A stretch of DNA of 64,000 bases from the NCBI GenBank assembly GCA_016715405.1, contig JADKAE010000012.1, positions 1 through 64,000 of the forward strand. Direction: 5' to 3'. The notes beneath the pieces are model-generated. The model made no database searches. It had not been told where the DNA came from and saw nothing but the letters and a program-made list of their open reading frames with translations. A program made the translations under genes and the position numbers. The first letter of the stretch is position 1, and each line of letters starts with the position of its first letter. The stretch is from Saprospiraceae bacterium. GTDB lineage: Bacteria; Bacteroidota; Bacteroidia; Chitinophagales; Saprospiraceae. Positions 49,124 to 57,745 of the stretch are shown piece after piece.

Positions 49124-51313
49124 ATGCTGAATAGCTTTCCGTTCTATCCACAACACGACGCCATGGATTGTGGGGCGACCTGCCTGAGGATGATCGCTCG
49201 CCATTTTGGCAGGTATTACACCCTGGAATACCTCCGGGAGCTTACCCACATAGGTAAACAAGGCGTTACCCTTCTCGGCATTAGCGACGCAGCAGAGCAT
49301 ATCGGCCTGCAAACCCTCGCAGTGAAGACCACCTACGAGCGATTGTCTTCCGATATCCCCATGCCCTGCATTGTGCACTGGCGCCAAAACCACTTTGTGG
49401 TGGTATACAAAGCCAACAAAAACTATGTGTGGATAGCCGATCCCGCTTCGGGAACCTATAAACTAACCCGCCAGGAATTTTTGGAGAACTGGGTGAGCGA
49501 CTCGGAAGAAGGAGAGGCCATGGGGGTGTTGCTCCTGCTGGAAACTACGCCCGCCTTTTTTGACCGCGATGACCAGTCGACCAGTAAAGCTAGTTGGTGG
49601 TATGTATATGCTTATTTTAAAAAGCACACGGCTTTAATAGGCCAACTGACTTTGGGGCTGTTTATAGGCAGCATTTTGCAACTGATATTTCCGTTTTTAG
49701 TCAAATCAGTGATCGATGTGGGTATCGGCACAGCCGACATGGGATTTATCAAAATAGCCCTGATTGCACAGGCTGTTTTATTGCTAACCCAGGTAGGAGT
49801 TGAATATGTTCGCAGCCAGATACTCATACATATCGGTGTACGTGTCAATGTAAGCCTCATATCGGATTTTCTGATCAAGCTTACCCGCCTTCCTGTGCGG
49901 TTTTTTGATTCCAAAGTGACGGGCGATTTACTCCAGCGCATAGCTGACCACGAGCGCATTCAGCGTTTTTTGACATCTACTACGCTGGTATCTGTTTTTT
50001 CTTTTGTCAATATCATCGCTTTTTCGCTGTTGCTTTTTTTCTGGCACCCGGCAGTAGCTTCCGTTTTTCTGGCAGGCACTATGTTGTATCTGTTATTTCT
50101 GTATTTGCTCCAAAATATGCGTCGTGAGTTTGATTACAAGCGTTTCGACCAGTCGGCGGAACACCAGAGCCATCTCATCGAACTTATAGACGGTATGCAG
50201 GAGATTATACTCCACAATGCCGAAAAACAAAAACGCTGGAACTGGGAGCGAGTGCAGGCACGCCTTTTCCGCACCGCCATCGGCTCGATGCGTATCGAAC
50301 AAATACAACGTGCAGGCGCTACCGCTATCAATGAAGGGAAAAACCTGATTATTACCTTAATTGTCGCCAAAGCCGTTTTGGATGGCGATATGACGATAGG
50401 TATGCTGGTAGCCATTCAGTATGTAGTGGGCCAGTTGAATACACCCCTGAGTCAAGCCATCGAATTTATTGCCTCCTGGCAGGAGACCAAGATGAGCCTC
50501 GAGCGGATGAACGAAATCCACAGCAAAGAGGACGAAGAGAATCTGGAAGAAAAAATCACCATCCTGCCCGAGTTTGGCGACCTGATCCTGGATGATGTGT
50601 CGTTCCATTATCCCGGACCGCATACCCGCCCGATATTGAAAAACGTCAATCTGCATATTCCAAAGGGAAAAACTACCGCCATTGTGGGTAGTAGCGGCAG
50701 CGGCAAAACAACTATGCTGAAATTATTGCTGGCGTTTTATCAGCCGGTAGAAGGAAGCGTCAGAATTGGCGATGTCAATTTGAAAAATCTGAATATGAAA
50801 CTATGGCGCAGCAAATGCGGTGTAGTAATGCAAGATGGGTTTATTTTTAACGATACTATCGCTAAAAATATAGCCTTGGGAGATGAGATAGTGGACAAGG
50901 AAAAACTACTCAAAGCAGTTAAAGTAGCTAATATCCAGTCTTTTATTGAATCACTGCCACTTGGCTACAATACCAAGATAGGAACGGAAGGCCTGGGCCT
51001 CAGCCAAGGTCAGCGCCAGCGCATGCTCATAGCCCGGGCGGTATACAAAAACCCGGAGTACATGTTTTTTGACGAAGCTACAACCTCTCTTGATGCCTAT
51101 AACGAGATGGTGATCATGGAAAACCTCGAAGAGTTCTTTAGACAAAAAACTGTGGTTATCGTGGCTCACCGCTTAAGCACGGTGATGAACGCTGACAACA
51201 TAGTGGTACTCGACGGAGGTGAAATCGTGGAACAAGGCACGCATGAAGAACTTACCTATATCAGAGGCGCTTACTACCACCTGGTGCGCAATCAGTTGGA
51301 ACTAGGCGCATAA
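49124..51313 (+). CDS. Peptidase-containing ABC transporter (C39 family)
   Basis: Inner-membrane exporter that cleaves a leader and exports the peptide, 729 residues. The C39 peptidase domain (residues 1-135) is intact: Q10 and C16 in PQHDAMDCGATC, H90 in NHFVVVY and D106 in IADPASGTY. Six membrane helices span about 160-440 (HTALIGQLTLGLFIGSILQL and so on). The ATPase domain (about 480-729) has VGSSGSGKTT, LSQGQRQRM, FFDEATTSLD and VAHRLST. The intact catalytic Cys argues for leader peptides ending in double glycine. The HlyD partner starts 10 bases downstream. A TAAATTTG box at 49093-49100 could be its promoter -7. I find no leader-peptide gene next to it. Confidence 0.93.
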   Translation: MLNSFPFYPQHDAMDCGATCLRMIARHFGRYYTLEYLRELTHIGKQGVTLLGISDAAEHIGLQTLAVKTTYERLSSDIPMPCIVHWRQNHFVVVYKANKNYVWIADPASGTYKLTRQEFLENWVSDSEEGEAMGVLLLLETTPAFFDRDDQSTSKASWWYVYAYFKKHTALIGQLTLGLFIGSILQLIFPFLVKSVIDVGIGTADMGFIKIALIAQAVLLLTQVGVEYVRSQILIHIGVRVNVSLISDFLIKLTRLPVRFFDSKVTGDLLQRIADHERIQRFLTSTTLVSVFSFVNIIAFSLLLFFWHPAVASVFLAGTMLYLLFLYLLQNMRREFDYKRFDQSAEHQSHLIELIDGMQEIILHNAEKQKRWNWERVQARLFRTAIGSMRIEQIQRAGATAINEGKNLIITLIVAKAVLDGDMTIGMLVAIQYVVGQLNTPLSQAIEFIASWQETKMSLERMNEIHSKEDEENLEEKITILPEFGDLILDDVSFHYPGPHTRPILKNVNLHIPKGKTTAIVGSSGSGKTTMLKLLLAFYQPVEGSVRIGDVNLKNLNMKLWRSKCGVVMQDGFIFNDTIAKNIALGDEIVDKEKLLKAVKVANIQSFIESLPLGYNTKIGTEGLGLSQGQRQRMLIARAVYKNPEYMFFDEATTSLDAYNEMVIMENLEEFFRQKTVVIVAHRLSTVMNADNIVVLDGGEIVEQGTHEELTYIRGAYYHLVRNQLELGA

Positions 51314-51323
51314 CCCCGCTAGC

Positions 51324-52658
51324 ATGCAACCCGATAAAGATATTGAGATCAGAAGCGAAGAGGTGCAGGAAATCCTCGGCACGCCTCCATCCTGGTTGGT
51401 GCGTTGGGGTACTACGCTCGCCCTGGCTACTTTAGTGATACTGGGTTGGATAGGATTTCTGATTCCTTATCCCGATAGTATAGAGGCCGATATTCGCGTG
51501 TCCTCTACTGATCCTCCCCGCAAGATCCTCGCCGAGCGCTCGGCTTTTATCAGTGAACTGAAGGCGGTTAACGAAGATACGGTGTCTGCCTCCGAATTGC
51601 TGATTGTGTTTGAAAACAAGGCTAATTACGCCGACGTGCTTACCCTGGAAGACTATCTCATACGCGTAAAAGATATTAACGTGCCCTCTATTATGGCTTT
51701 CCGGCCTCCGCCAAACCTCATTTTGGGCGAACTTCAAGACGCGTATTACGCCTTCATGGAAAAACAAGAGGCATATACCTCCGGCCGATCCGGTAGGTTC
51801 GATAACCTGACAAGCTCCCAATTGCGCGACCAGCTGCGAAAGGAGCAATCTGCGCTGGAATGGGAGAAAAAGCGAAAAGAAAGCCTTGAGAAGCAATTGG
51901 CGCTGGTGAAAAACAGGTTTACCCGTGAGCAAAATTTGTTGAGTGATAACCTTTCTTCTATCGATAAAGTACACAAGCTGGAAGAAGAAGTCCTCACCAG
52001 CGAACGCATGGTGCAGGGCTCGGAGTCCAATATCAAAACCAAACAAATAGAAATTCAGCTCATCAAAGGGCAAATTTCCAGCTTTCGGAGGGGGTCTGAC
52101 AATAATCTCGACGTGGCAAACCGCGAATTGCTGGAGAGCTTTGGCAATTTGCGCAACCGGCTGGAAGAATGGACTAAGCAATACCTGGTCAGAGCCCCGG
52201 TAGACGGCGTGGTCATTTTGTCAAATGATGCAATTACAGAAAAACAGTACGTGAGTACCGATATGGAGCTGATGACCATTGTGCCGGTGAAACGCAAGGA
52301 AATTGTGGGAAAAGGACAAGTAAAACTGGTCGGCTCCGGAAAGGTCAAAGTAGGCAACGATGTGATCGTTAAGTTCGATAGTTATCCCTACGAAGAATTT
52401 GGCGTGGTGAAAGGAGTGGTATCCAAAAAGAGTAAACTCGCTTCCGATGGTGAGATCAGTATTGAGGTGACTTTCCCGAAAGGCATGCTTACCAGCACCG
52501 GGAGAGTATTGGAAGCAGGGCAAAATGCCATGACCGGCAAAGCACAGGTTATTACCGATCGCAAAAGGCTGATAGAATGGCTGTTTGAAAAGGTAAGAAA
52601 TACGTTTATTTATTGTAGTAGAGTCGCAAAATTTTGCGACTCTACTACGACGTCTTAG
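51324..52658 (+). CDS. HlyD-family membrane fusion protein
   Basis: Periplasmic adaptor for the C39-ABC exporter, about 444 residues. One membrane helix near residues 28-50 (WGTTLALATLVILGWIGFLI) follows a short cytosolic part. The barrel-sandwich starts IEADIRVSSTDPPRKILAER and is interrupted by a long coiled-coil hairpin (about 165-285, SALEWEKKRKESLEKQLALV). The lipoyl half returns with YLVRAPVDGVVILSNDAITE, then beta-barrel GSGKVKVGNDVIVKFDSYPY. The last about 15 residues (FIYCSRVAKFCDSTTTS) are encoded by a perfect palindrome and look unnatural, so the true C-terminus may be near FEKVRNTF with a short indel. Shares TTAG (52655-52658) with the lpd stop. Confidence 0.88.
   Translation: MQPDKDIEIRSEEVQEILGTPPSWLVRWGTTLALATLVILGWIGFLIPYPDSIEADIRVSSTDPPRKILAERSAFISELKAVNEDTVSASELLIVFENKANYADVLTLEDYLIRVKDINVPSIMAFRPPPNLILGELQDAYYAFMEKQEAYTSGRSGRFDNLTSSQLRDQLRKEQSALEWEKKRKESLEKQLALVKNRFTREQNLLSDNLSSIDKVHKLEEEVLTSERMVQGSESNIKTKQIEIQLIKGQISSFRRGSDNNLDVANRELLESFGNLRNRLEEWTKQYLVRAPVDGVVILSNDAITEKQYVSTDMELMTIVPVKRKEIVGKGQVKLVGSGKVKVGNDVIVKFDSYPYEEFGVVKGVVSKKSKLASDGEISIEVTFPKGMLTSTGRVLEAGQNAMTGKAQVITDRKRLIEWLFEKVRNTFIYCSRVAKFCDSTTTS
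52615..52648. terminator. Perfect 34-base palindrome at the hlyD/lpd junction
   Basis: GTAGTAGAGTCGCAAAA (52615-52631) is followed directly by its full complement (52632-52648), a 17-bp stem with no loop. It lies within the last codons of hlyD and 7 bases from the lpd stop. The AAAATTTT centre and position between convergent genes suit a bidirectional terminator. Confidence 0.65.
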
Positions 52659-54052
52659 AGATGTATCACCTCATCATATGCGGCGGCAGCGGCTTCCATA
52701 ATCGCTTCGCTCATCGTGGGGTGGGGATGCACCGATTTGATGATCTCGTGGCCGGTTGTTTCCAACTTACGCGCCACCACTACTTCGGCTATCATTTCCG
52801 TTACGTTGGCGCCGATCATGTGGGCGCCTAGGAACTCACCGTATTTCGCGTCGAAGATCACCTTCACAAAACCGGCTTTTGCGCCTGCTGCGCTGGCTTT
52901 TCCGGAAGCGGTGAAGGGAAACTTGCCCACTTTGATTTCGTAGCCGGCTTCTTTGGCGGCTTGTTCGGTGTATCCGACAGATGCTATTTCCGGGCTGCAA
53001 TAGGTGCAGGAGGGAATATTGTTATAGTCGAGCGGCTCGGGATGATGCCCGGCGATCTTTTCTACACAGATAATGGCTTCGGCGCTGGCCACGTGGGCTA
53101 ATGCGGGGCCCGGCACGATATCGCCGATGGCGTAAATGCCGGCTACATTGGTGCGGTAGTACTCATCCACCTTCACCATGCCGCGGTCGGTGGCGATACC
53201 GAGTTCTTCGAGGCCGATGTTTTCGGTATTGGGCGCCACGCCTGCCGCTGAAAGCACGATATCGCAACTAATCTCCTCCGTTTGGCCGGTTTTGCGGTTT
53301 TTTACGGTCACTTTGCAGCCCTTGCCTTTGGTGTCCACTGCTTCTACGCTGGTGTTGCCCATTACCTTGATGCCGCTTTTCTGGTATATTTTGCCGAGTT
53401 CTTTTGAGATGTCGGGGTCTTCACGGGGCACTAAACCTTGCTCCAGGAATTCAACGATAGTTACTTCCGTGCCGATGGTGCTGTAGAAATAGGCGAATTC
53501 CACGCCGATAGCGCCGGCGCCGATTACCACCATGCTCTTTGGTTGCTTGGGCAGACCCTATGGCTTTGCGGTATTCGATCACCTTTTCGCCGTCGATGGG
53601 CACGTTGGGCAGGGCTTTGGCGCGGCCTCCGGTGGCGACGATGATGTGCGGCGCCGTGTATTCCGTGGTTTTGCCGCTTTCATCAATAACCGCCACTGTT
53701 TTATTGCGCGTCAGTTTGCCGTTGCCGTTGATGATCGTGATTTTGTTTTTTCTAAACAAGAAGTTGACACCCTTGCTCATGCCGTCGGCTACGTCGCGGC
53801 TTCTTTTTACCATACCGCTGAAATCGGCTTCCGGTTTGCCTATTTTGATGCCGTAGTCCTGGGCATGATTGATATATTCGAATACCTGGGCGCTTTTCAG
53901 CAGGGCTTTAGTTGGAATGCAACCCCAGTTGAGACAAATACCTCCCAGCGATTCCCGCTCTACCACGCCTACTTTCATCCCCAACTGAGCTGCTCTGATA
54001 GCGGCCACATAACCACCGGTCCGCTGCCTATGACGATGAGATCGAAGTTCAT
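52655..54052 (-). CDS. lpd: Dihydrolipoyl dehydrogenase, two frame breaks
   Basis: FAD/NAD disulfide oxidoreductase (E3) of the 2-oxoacid dehydrogenase complexes. The start is the ATG ending at 54052 (MNFDLIVIGSGP). An early break at the CC pair 54016-54017 cuts the FAD loop (GSGPGGYVAAIRAAQLG). The redox disulfide GGICLNWGCIPTKALL is in the second frame. A further break near 53554 precedes the NAD loop MVVIGAGAIGVEFAYFY. Then come YAIGDIVPGPALAHVASAEA and the dimer-interface motif SVHPHPTMSEAIMEAAAAAY with the catalytic His-Glu pair. About 466 residues. No E1 or E2 genes are adjacent. Complete and probably functional once the indels are corrected. Confidence 0.95.
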
Positions 54053-54110
54053 AATCGTACTTTTTAGTCCGGCGGCAAATATAGCAATAGGCTACCAAAC
54101 TGCGTAAAAT

Positions 54111-54138
54111 AAAAAAACCCCGCTGCATAACACAGCGG
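54111..54138 (-). terminator. Rho-independent terminator between the AAA+ gene and lpd
   Basis: CCGCTG (54120-54125) pairs with CAGCGG (54133-54138) around a 7-base loop. On the minus strand the stem is followed by a run of seven T. It lies 59 bases before the lpd start codon and 320 bases after the AAA+ stop, so a transcript from the right would end here and lpd needs its own promoter within about 60 bases, or readthrough. Confidence 0.7.
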
Positions 54139-54457
54139 AGCTTACCTAACTTACTGATACTAATATAAGTTGACCGGCGAGTGCCGGAGTAATTCGAAAA
54201 CCACAGCCGTAAAAGTAGGCAAAATCCCTTTTCCTGGCAACTAATTTCGTTAAAAAATTATCGAACTTTCGACGAGCGTAAAGTGTAATTCATTTGTTTA
54301 ATTTATTGATAAACAAATATTTATACATGATCAATCATTATTTCAAAAAGCCTGTTACCCTTGGCCTGACTGGCTTTTGGCCGTATACAGTCGAAATTGT
54401 TATGTTAACAAAAAAAGGGGGTAAATGTAAACGATCAGTTGGCACCGGTAGAGTAGG
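54139..54457 (-). other. 319-base intergenic region ending in a terminator; no gene seen
   Basis: No convincing ORF. It is AT-rich in the middle (54280-54350), with TTTGTTTAATTTATTGATAA and an imperfect inverted partner. A GC-rich pocket (CCGGCGAGTGCCGG, 54173-54186) can form a small hairpin. Because a Rho-independent terminator follows immediately (54111-54138), the region could be a long 3' UTR of the AAA+ gene or a small RNA on the minus strand. I see no clear -7 box to decide. Confidence 0.35.
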
Positions 54458-57400
54458 CTACAGGGCCTGATCTACCAGTATATTGAATTGTGTAGTTAAT
54501 TGCTGTAGCAAAATATCAACTGGGGTCCAATCTTGCAGGTTGAATTTGCTTTTCAGCAGGGTGTCTTTCCATTCGCGGTTAGCGATGATTCTTCTTGGCG
54601 GCAGCTTTCTATACGTTTCCTGCCGGTGAATTTTAACCGGCGTTTGTAGCGCTTCCTGGTTAAAGGCAACCAGATAAAGATTGTCTTTGCCTTGGGCATC
54701 CGTCCAGCGCTGCACGCCGCCTTCGTTTTGAAAAAAAAGCTGTGCACAGAGGCCGCTGATGGCAAGTTCAATGCCGCAGCATAAATCTCCTGGCATCGAA
54801 GGAGCGGGTATTTCTTCAAAAGCTCCCGAAACCGGTGTTTTTAGATAAGCTTCGCGGGGTTGCCGGGCCTGGTTAGCCGAAGAAACCATTTCGTGGTAAT
54901 AACTCTCCCGGTACCAAACGAGTTGTGCGCTGTATTTCCAGCCTTTTTCCGACAGCAGATCGAGGTAAATTTGCACCAGGGGTTCAATATCGGCGCCGTA
55001 AATACCCAGATGGCAATAATTGTATTGAGGGAACATTTTGCCCAGGAGATCGAGTTTGAAGTTTTTTAACTGGTTTTCCCAGTCTTCAAGGTATTGCTGT
55101 ACGGCGGGATTGTACTTTTCCAAGCCGAGCCGGGCCAGGCAGAGGCTCGATTCCACGGTTTCAATTTGCTGTTGGAGGCTGTTCATCTTTTTTTGCAGGT
55201 CGTACAGCGCGTTGAGTTTTCTTACCAGTTGTTCCTGTTGCCACAACGCGCTGCTTTGCTGTTGTTTCTGGCTTTCCAGGAGGGCTATTTCATTGACGAG
55301 GTGCACGTAGCAATGTCCTTCGGCCAAGGCGTGGATTTGCCGGCGCAAAAATCCGGCGTATTCTGCGTAGCTGTCTTTTTCGAGTTCGGCTATCAGTAGT
55401 TCAAGCCCTTCGGGGTCGGCGTGGGCGCCCACGTGGAGCTCACCGGCCTTCATGGTTATGTTGACGATGATGCGTTCTTCGGCGTCTTGCGCATTGAGGG
55501 CTTTGGCCAGGGGTATAAGAAGGAACTGGCGGATGGCCCTTTGCAGATGGCGGGCGCCGTATTGCGGGTGATAACCTTCTTTGGACAGGTATTCGTACAC
55601 TTCATCGGCAATACTAAGATCGAGTCGCCTGAATTTGATGCCTTCGCGTTGCAAAACGCCTTCGATTTCGCGGTTTACAATGGCGCGCATCAGTTCGCTA
55701 TCGAGGGGCGAGAAAACCAATACCTGGTCTATCCGGTTGTACATTTCGGGGCGAAAAAAACGCTGGGCTTCTTTGATAAAGGCGTCCTGGAGATCCTGCC
55801 GTGGTTGGCCGGATTTCTGAAGACTCACCGGTGCGTAGCGCAACCTCTCGGCGCCGAGGTTGGAGGTCAGGATGATAATACAACTGCAGAAGTTGATCAC
55901 ATTGCCTTTGCTGTCGGTGAGCCTGCCTTCGCTGAGTATTTGCAGTAAAAGATCGTAAAAGGAAGCGTCGGCTTTTTCTATCTCATCAAAAAGCACCACA
56001 CTAAAAGGCGATTTGCGAATAGCGGCAGTGAGCAGGCCTTCCTCTTGTGAATCGACGCCGGTGAGCCTGGCCACGCTCCAAAAATCGGCAAATTCGCTCA
56101 TGTCAAAACGCTGCATCCGCCGGCGGTCGCCAAACATAAATTCGGCGACGAGTTTAGCCATTTCTGTCTTGCCCACTCCGGTAGGGCCTACAAACAGGAG
56201 CGATGCGATGGGCTGTCCCGAACGGGTGAGCGCCGTTTTTACCGAAGCCATCAGGTTGATCACGCGTTCGATGGCCAGGGATTGGCCAAAGAGGTTGCGC
56301 TGGAAAAAATCTTCGATATGGGACAACTGCAGGCTGATCTCGGGGTCTACCATAAACAAAGGCAGGCCGCTTTCTTCGCAGAAGGCCCTGATGACGTCGG
56401 TTCGGGTAATGATGCCGCTTGCTGAGGCTGCGGTTTGCTCACTGCGAAGCTGACCCGACAGCAGGCGCTCCATAAAGCGGATGGGTTTGCCGGGCAAACC
56501 GGAATACGGATTAAACCGGCTGGTGAGCCGGATGAGCTCTTTTACGCCGTCTTCATTGACCTGCATGCCGGAAATCGCTGCGCTTTGCCGCACCTTTTGG
56601 AAGATAATGTCCTCCAGGGCCTGCGCTTGCGGCTGTACGATCCGGATTAGCTTGAAAAGCGTTAGGAATTGCGGGCTTTGCAGTTCGATGCGTGCCAGCT
56701 CTTCTTCCGTGCATTCGGCGATCAGGGTGATTTCTCCCCGGCTGATATAACTTTGCAGGTATTCGGCTACGCTCAGCACGTTGCCTACCGAGCGGCCTAC
56801 TTCAAACAAGTCGGCCAGGTTTCTTACAAAAAGCCAGTCGCCGAGGGCAGTAAGCTCTTTGCACAAATAGGCGATATTGTCTTGCCAGTCGGTGTCGTTG
56901 GCCAGTTCCTTGATCAACACGGAGGCGGTGGTTTCCCAGATTTTTCGCTTATAGCCGGTTTGTTCCAACTGGCGGGCGACCTCCCACACCAATGTGGTTT
57001 TTCCTACGCCGGAAGGCCCCACCAATAAGACATTGTTGTTGAACTGGTCTTTGAGGGCGCCGAGCAAGTCGTTGAGCTCTTTATCGAGGCCGTACAACTG
57101 CCGGTCTTTTACCTGCAGCAATTGGGCTATCTGGGGCAGCCATTCTTCTTCGGGCGCGTCGGCGAGGCGGTCTATTTCTGCCGGAGTCGGCGCCTGCAGT
57201 TCTAACGGCGCTTGTAATAATTCGACAAAATCAAACCAGATGGCGGATACAATTCTTTGAACGGCAGAGAGCTTTTTTTTTCTGTTAAAAGCCATCCGGA
57301 TGGACTCATTGAGCTGGGCTACCAGTTCGACGTCATCGGTAGCATACGCTTCTACGCCCAAGGCGGGCACAATAGCCCAATAGCCATTGGCCTGCGGATT

Positions 57401-57712
57401 GAAAAAATAGTCGAACGAGAGTTCGAAGGCGGGATAACTGACGCCGTCTATTGAGGCAGGAAAAGACACTACGATGGCGCTTTTGTAAAAATCACCACTG
57501 GTTAGTTCCTGCAGTAATAACTCGAATTGCCCTTTGTTGAGCAGCTCTCGCTGCAATACCGATTCATAACGGCGTGCCAGCAGTTGCATGGGTTCGCCTA
57601 TACTCATCACTTCCTTGTCCTTTAGGGGTATGGTGATTTTGGCCCCGGTATTGAAGTGAAGCCTGAAAGCGAGAAAAGGTATGTTGAGTACGTGCGACAT
57701 GGCAGCCTGCAT
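54458..57712 (-). CDS. ClpB-like double AAA+ ATPase with C-terminal release-factor (PCRF)-like domain
   Basis: A 1084-residue protein. The N-terminal domain (1-170) is not the Clp_N fold and I do not recognise it. D1 has Walker A GPSGVGKTT (about 232), but the Walker B position reads LFVRNLADL in place of ClpB's LFIDELH, so D1 probably binds but does not hydrolyse ATP. D2 is complete: GPTGVGKTE (about 509), VVLFDEIEKAD, sensor 1 IILTSNLG, FRPEMYNRID and sensor 2 YGARHLQRAI, followed by a ClpB_D2-small domain. A coiled coil (about 805-860) leads to a region with MFPQYNYCHLGIYGADIEPL, YLDLLSEKGW and ISGLCAQLFFQNEGGVQRW, spaced like the PCRF domain of RF2. There is no GGQ loop. It lies 33 bases downstream of aroK, probably one transcript. 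Confidence 0.85.
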   Translation of the reverse strand: MQAAMSHVLNIPFLAFRLHFNTGAKITIPLKDKEVMSIGEPMQLLARRYESVLQRELLNKGQFELLLQELTSGDFYKSAIVVSFPASIDGVSYPAFELSFDYFFNPQANGYWAIVPALGVEAYATDDVELVAQLNESIRMAFNRKKKLSAVQRIVSAIWFDFVELLQAPLELQAPTPAEIDRLADAPEEEWLPQIAQLLQVKDRQLYGLDKELNDLLGALKDQFNNNVLLVGPSGVGKTTLVWEVARQLEQTGYKRKIWETTASVLIKELANDTDWQDNIAYLCKELTALGDWLFVRNLADLFEVGRSVGNVLSVAEYLQSYISRGEITLIAECTEEELARIELQSPQFLTLFKLIRIVQPQAQALEDIIFQKVRQSAAISGMQVNEDGVKELIRLTSRFNPYSGLPGKPIRFMERLLSGQLRSEQTAASASGIITRTDVIRAFCEESGLPLFMVDPEISLQLSHIEDFFQRNLFGQSLAIERVINLMASVKTALTRSGQPIASLLFVGPTGVGKTEMAKLVAEFMFGDRRRMQRFDMSEFADFWSVARLTGVDSQEEGLLTAAIRKSPFSVVLFDEIEKADASFYDLLLQILSEGRLTDSKGNVINFCSCIIILTSNLGAERLRYAPVSLQKSGQPRQDLQDAFIKEAQRFFRPEMYNRIDQVLVFSPLDSELMRAIVNREIEGVLQREGIKFRRLDLSIADEVYEYLSKEGYHPQYGARHLQRAIRQFLLIPLAKALNAQDAEERIIVNITMKAGELHVGAHADPEGLELLIAELEKDSYAEYAGFLRRQIHALAEGHCYVHLVNEIALLESQKQQQSSALWQQEQLVRKLNALYDLQKKMNSLQQQIETVESSLCLARLGLEKYNPAVQQYLEDWENQLKNFKLDLLGKMFPQYNYCHLGIYGADIEPLVQIYLDLLSEKGWKYSAQLVWYRESYYHEMVSSANQARQPREAYLKTPVSGAFEEIPAPSMPGDLCCGIELAISGLCAQLFFQNEGGVQRWTDAQGKDNLYLVAFNQEALQTPVKIHRQETYRKLPPRRIIANREWKDTLLKSKFNLQDWTPVDILLQQLTTQFNILVDQAL

Positions 57713-57745
57713 CAAGTTGGGGCTAAATTACACATGTTGGCCCAA

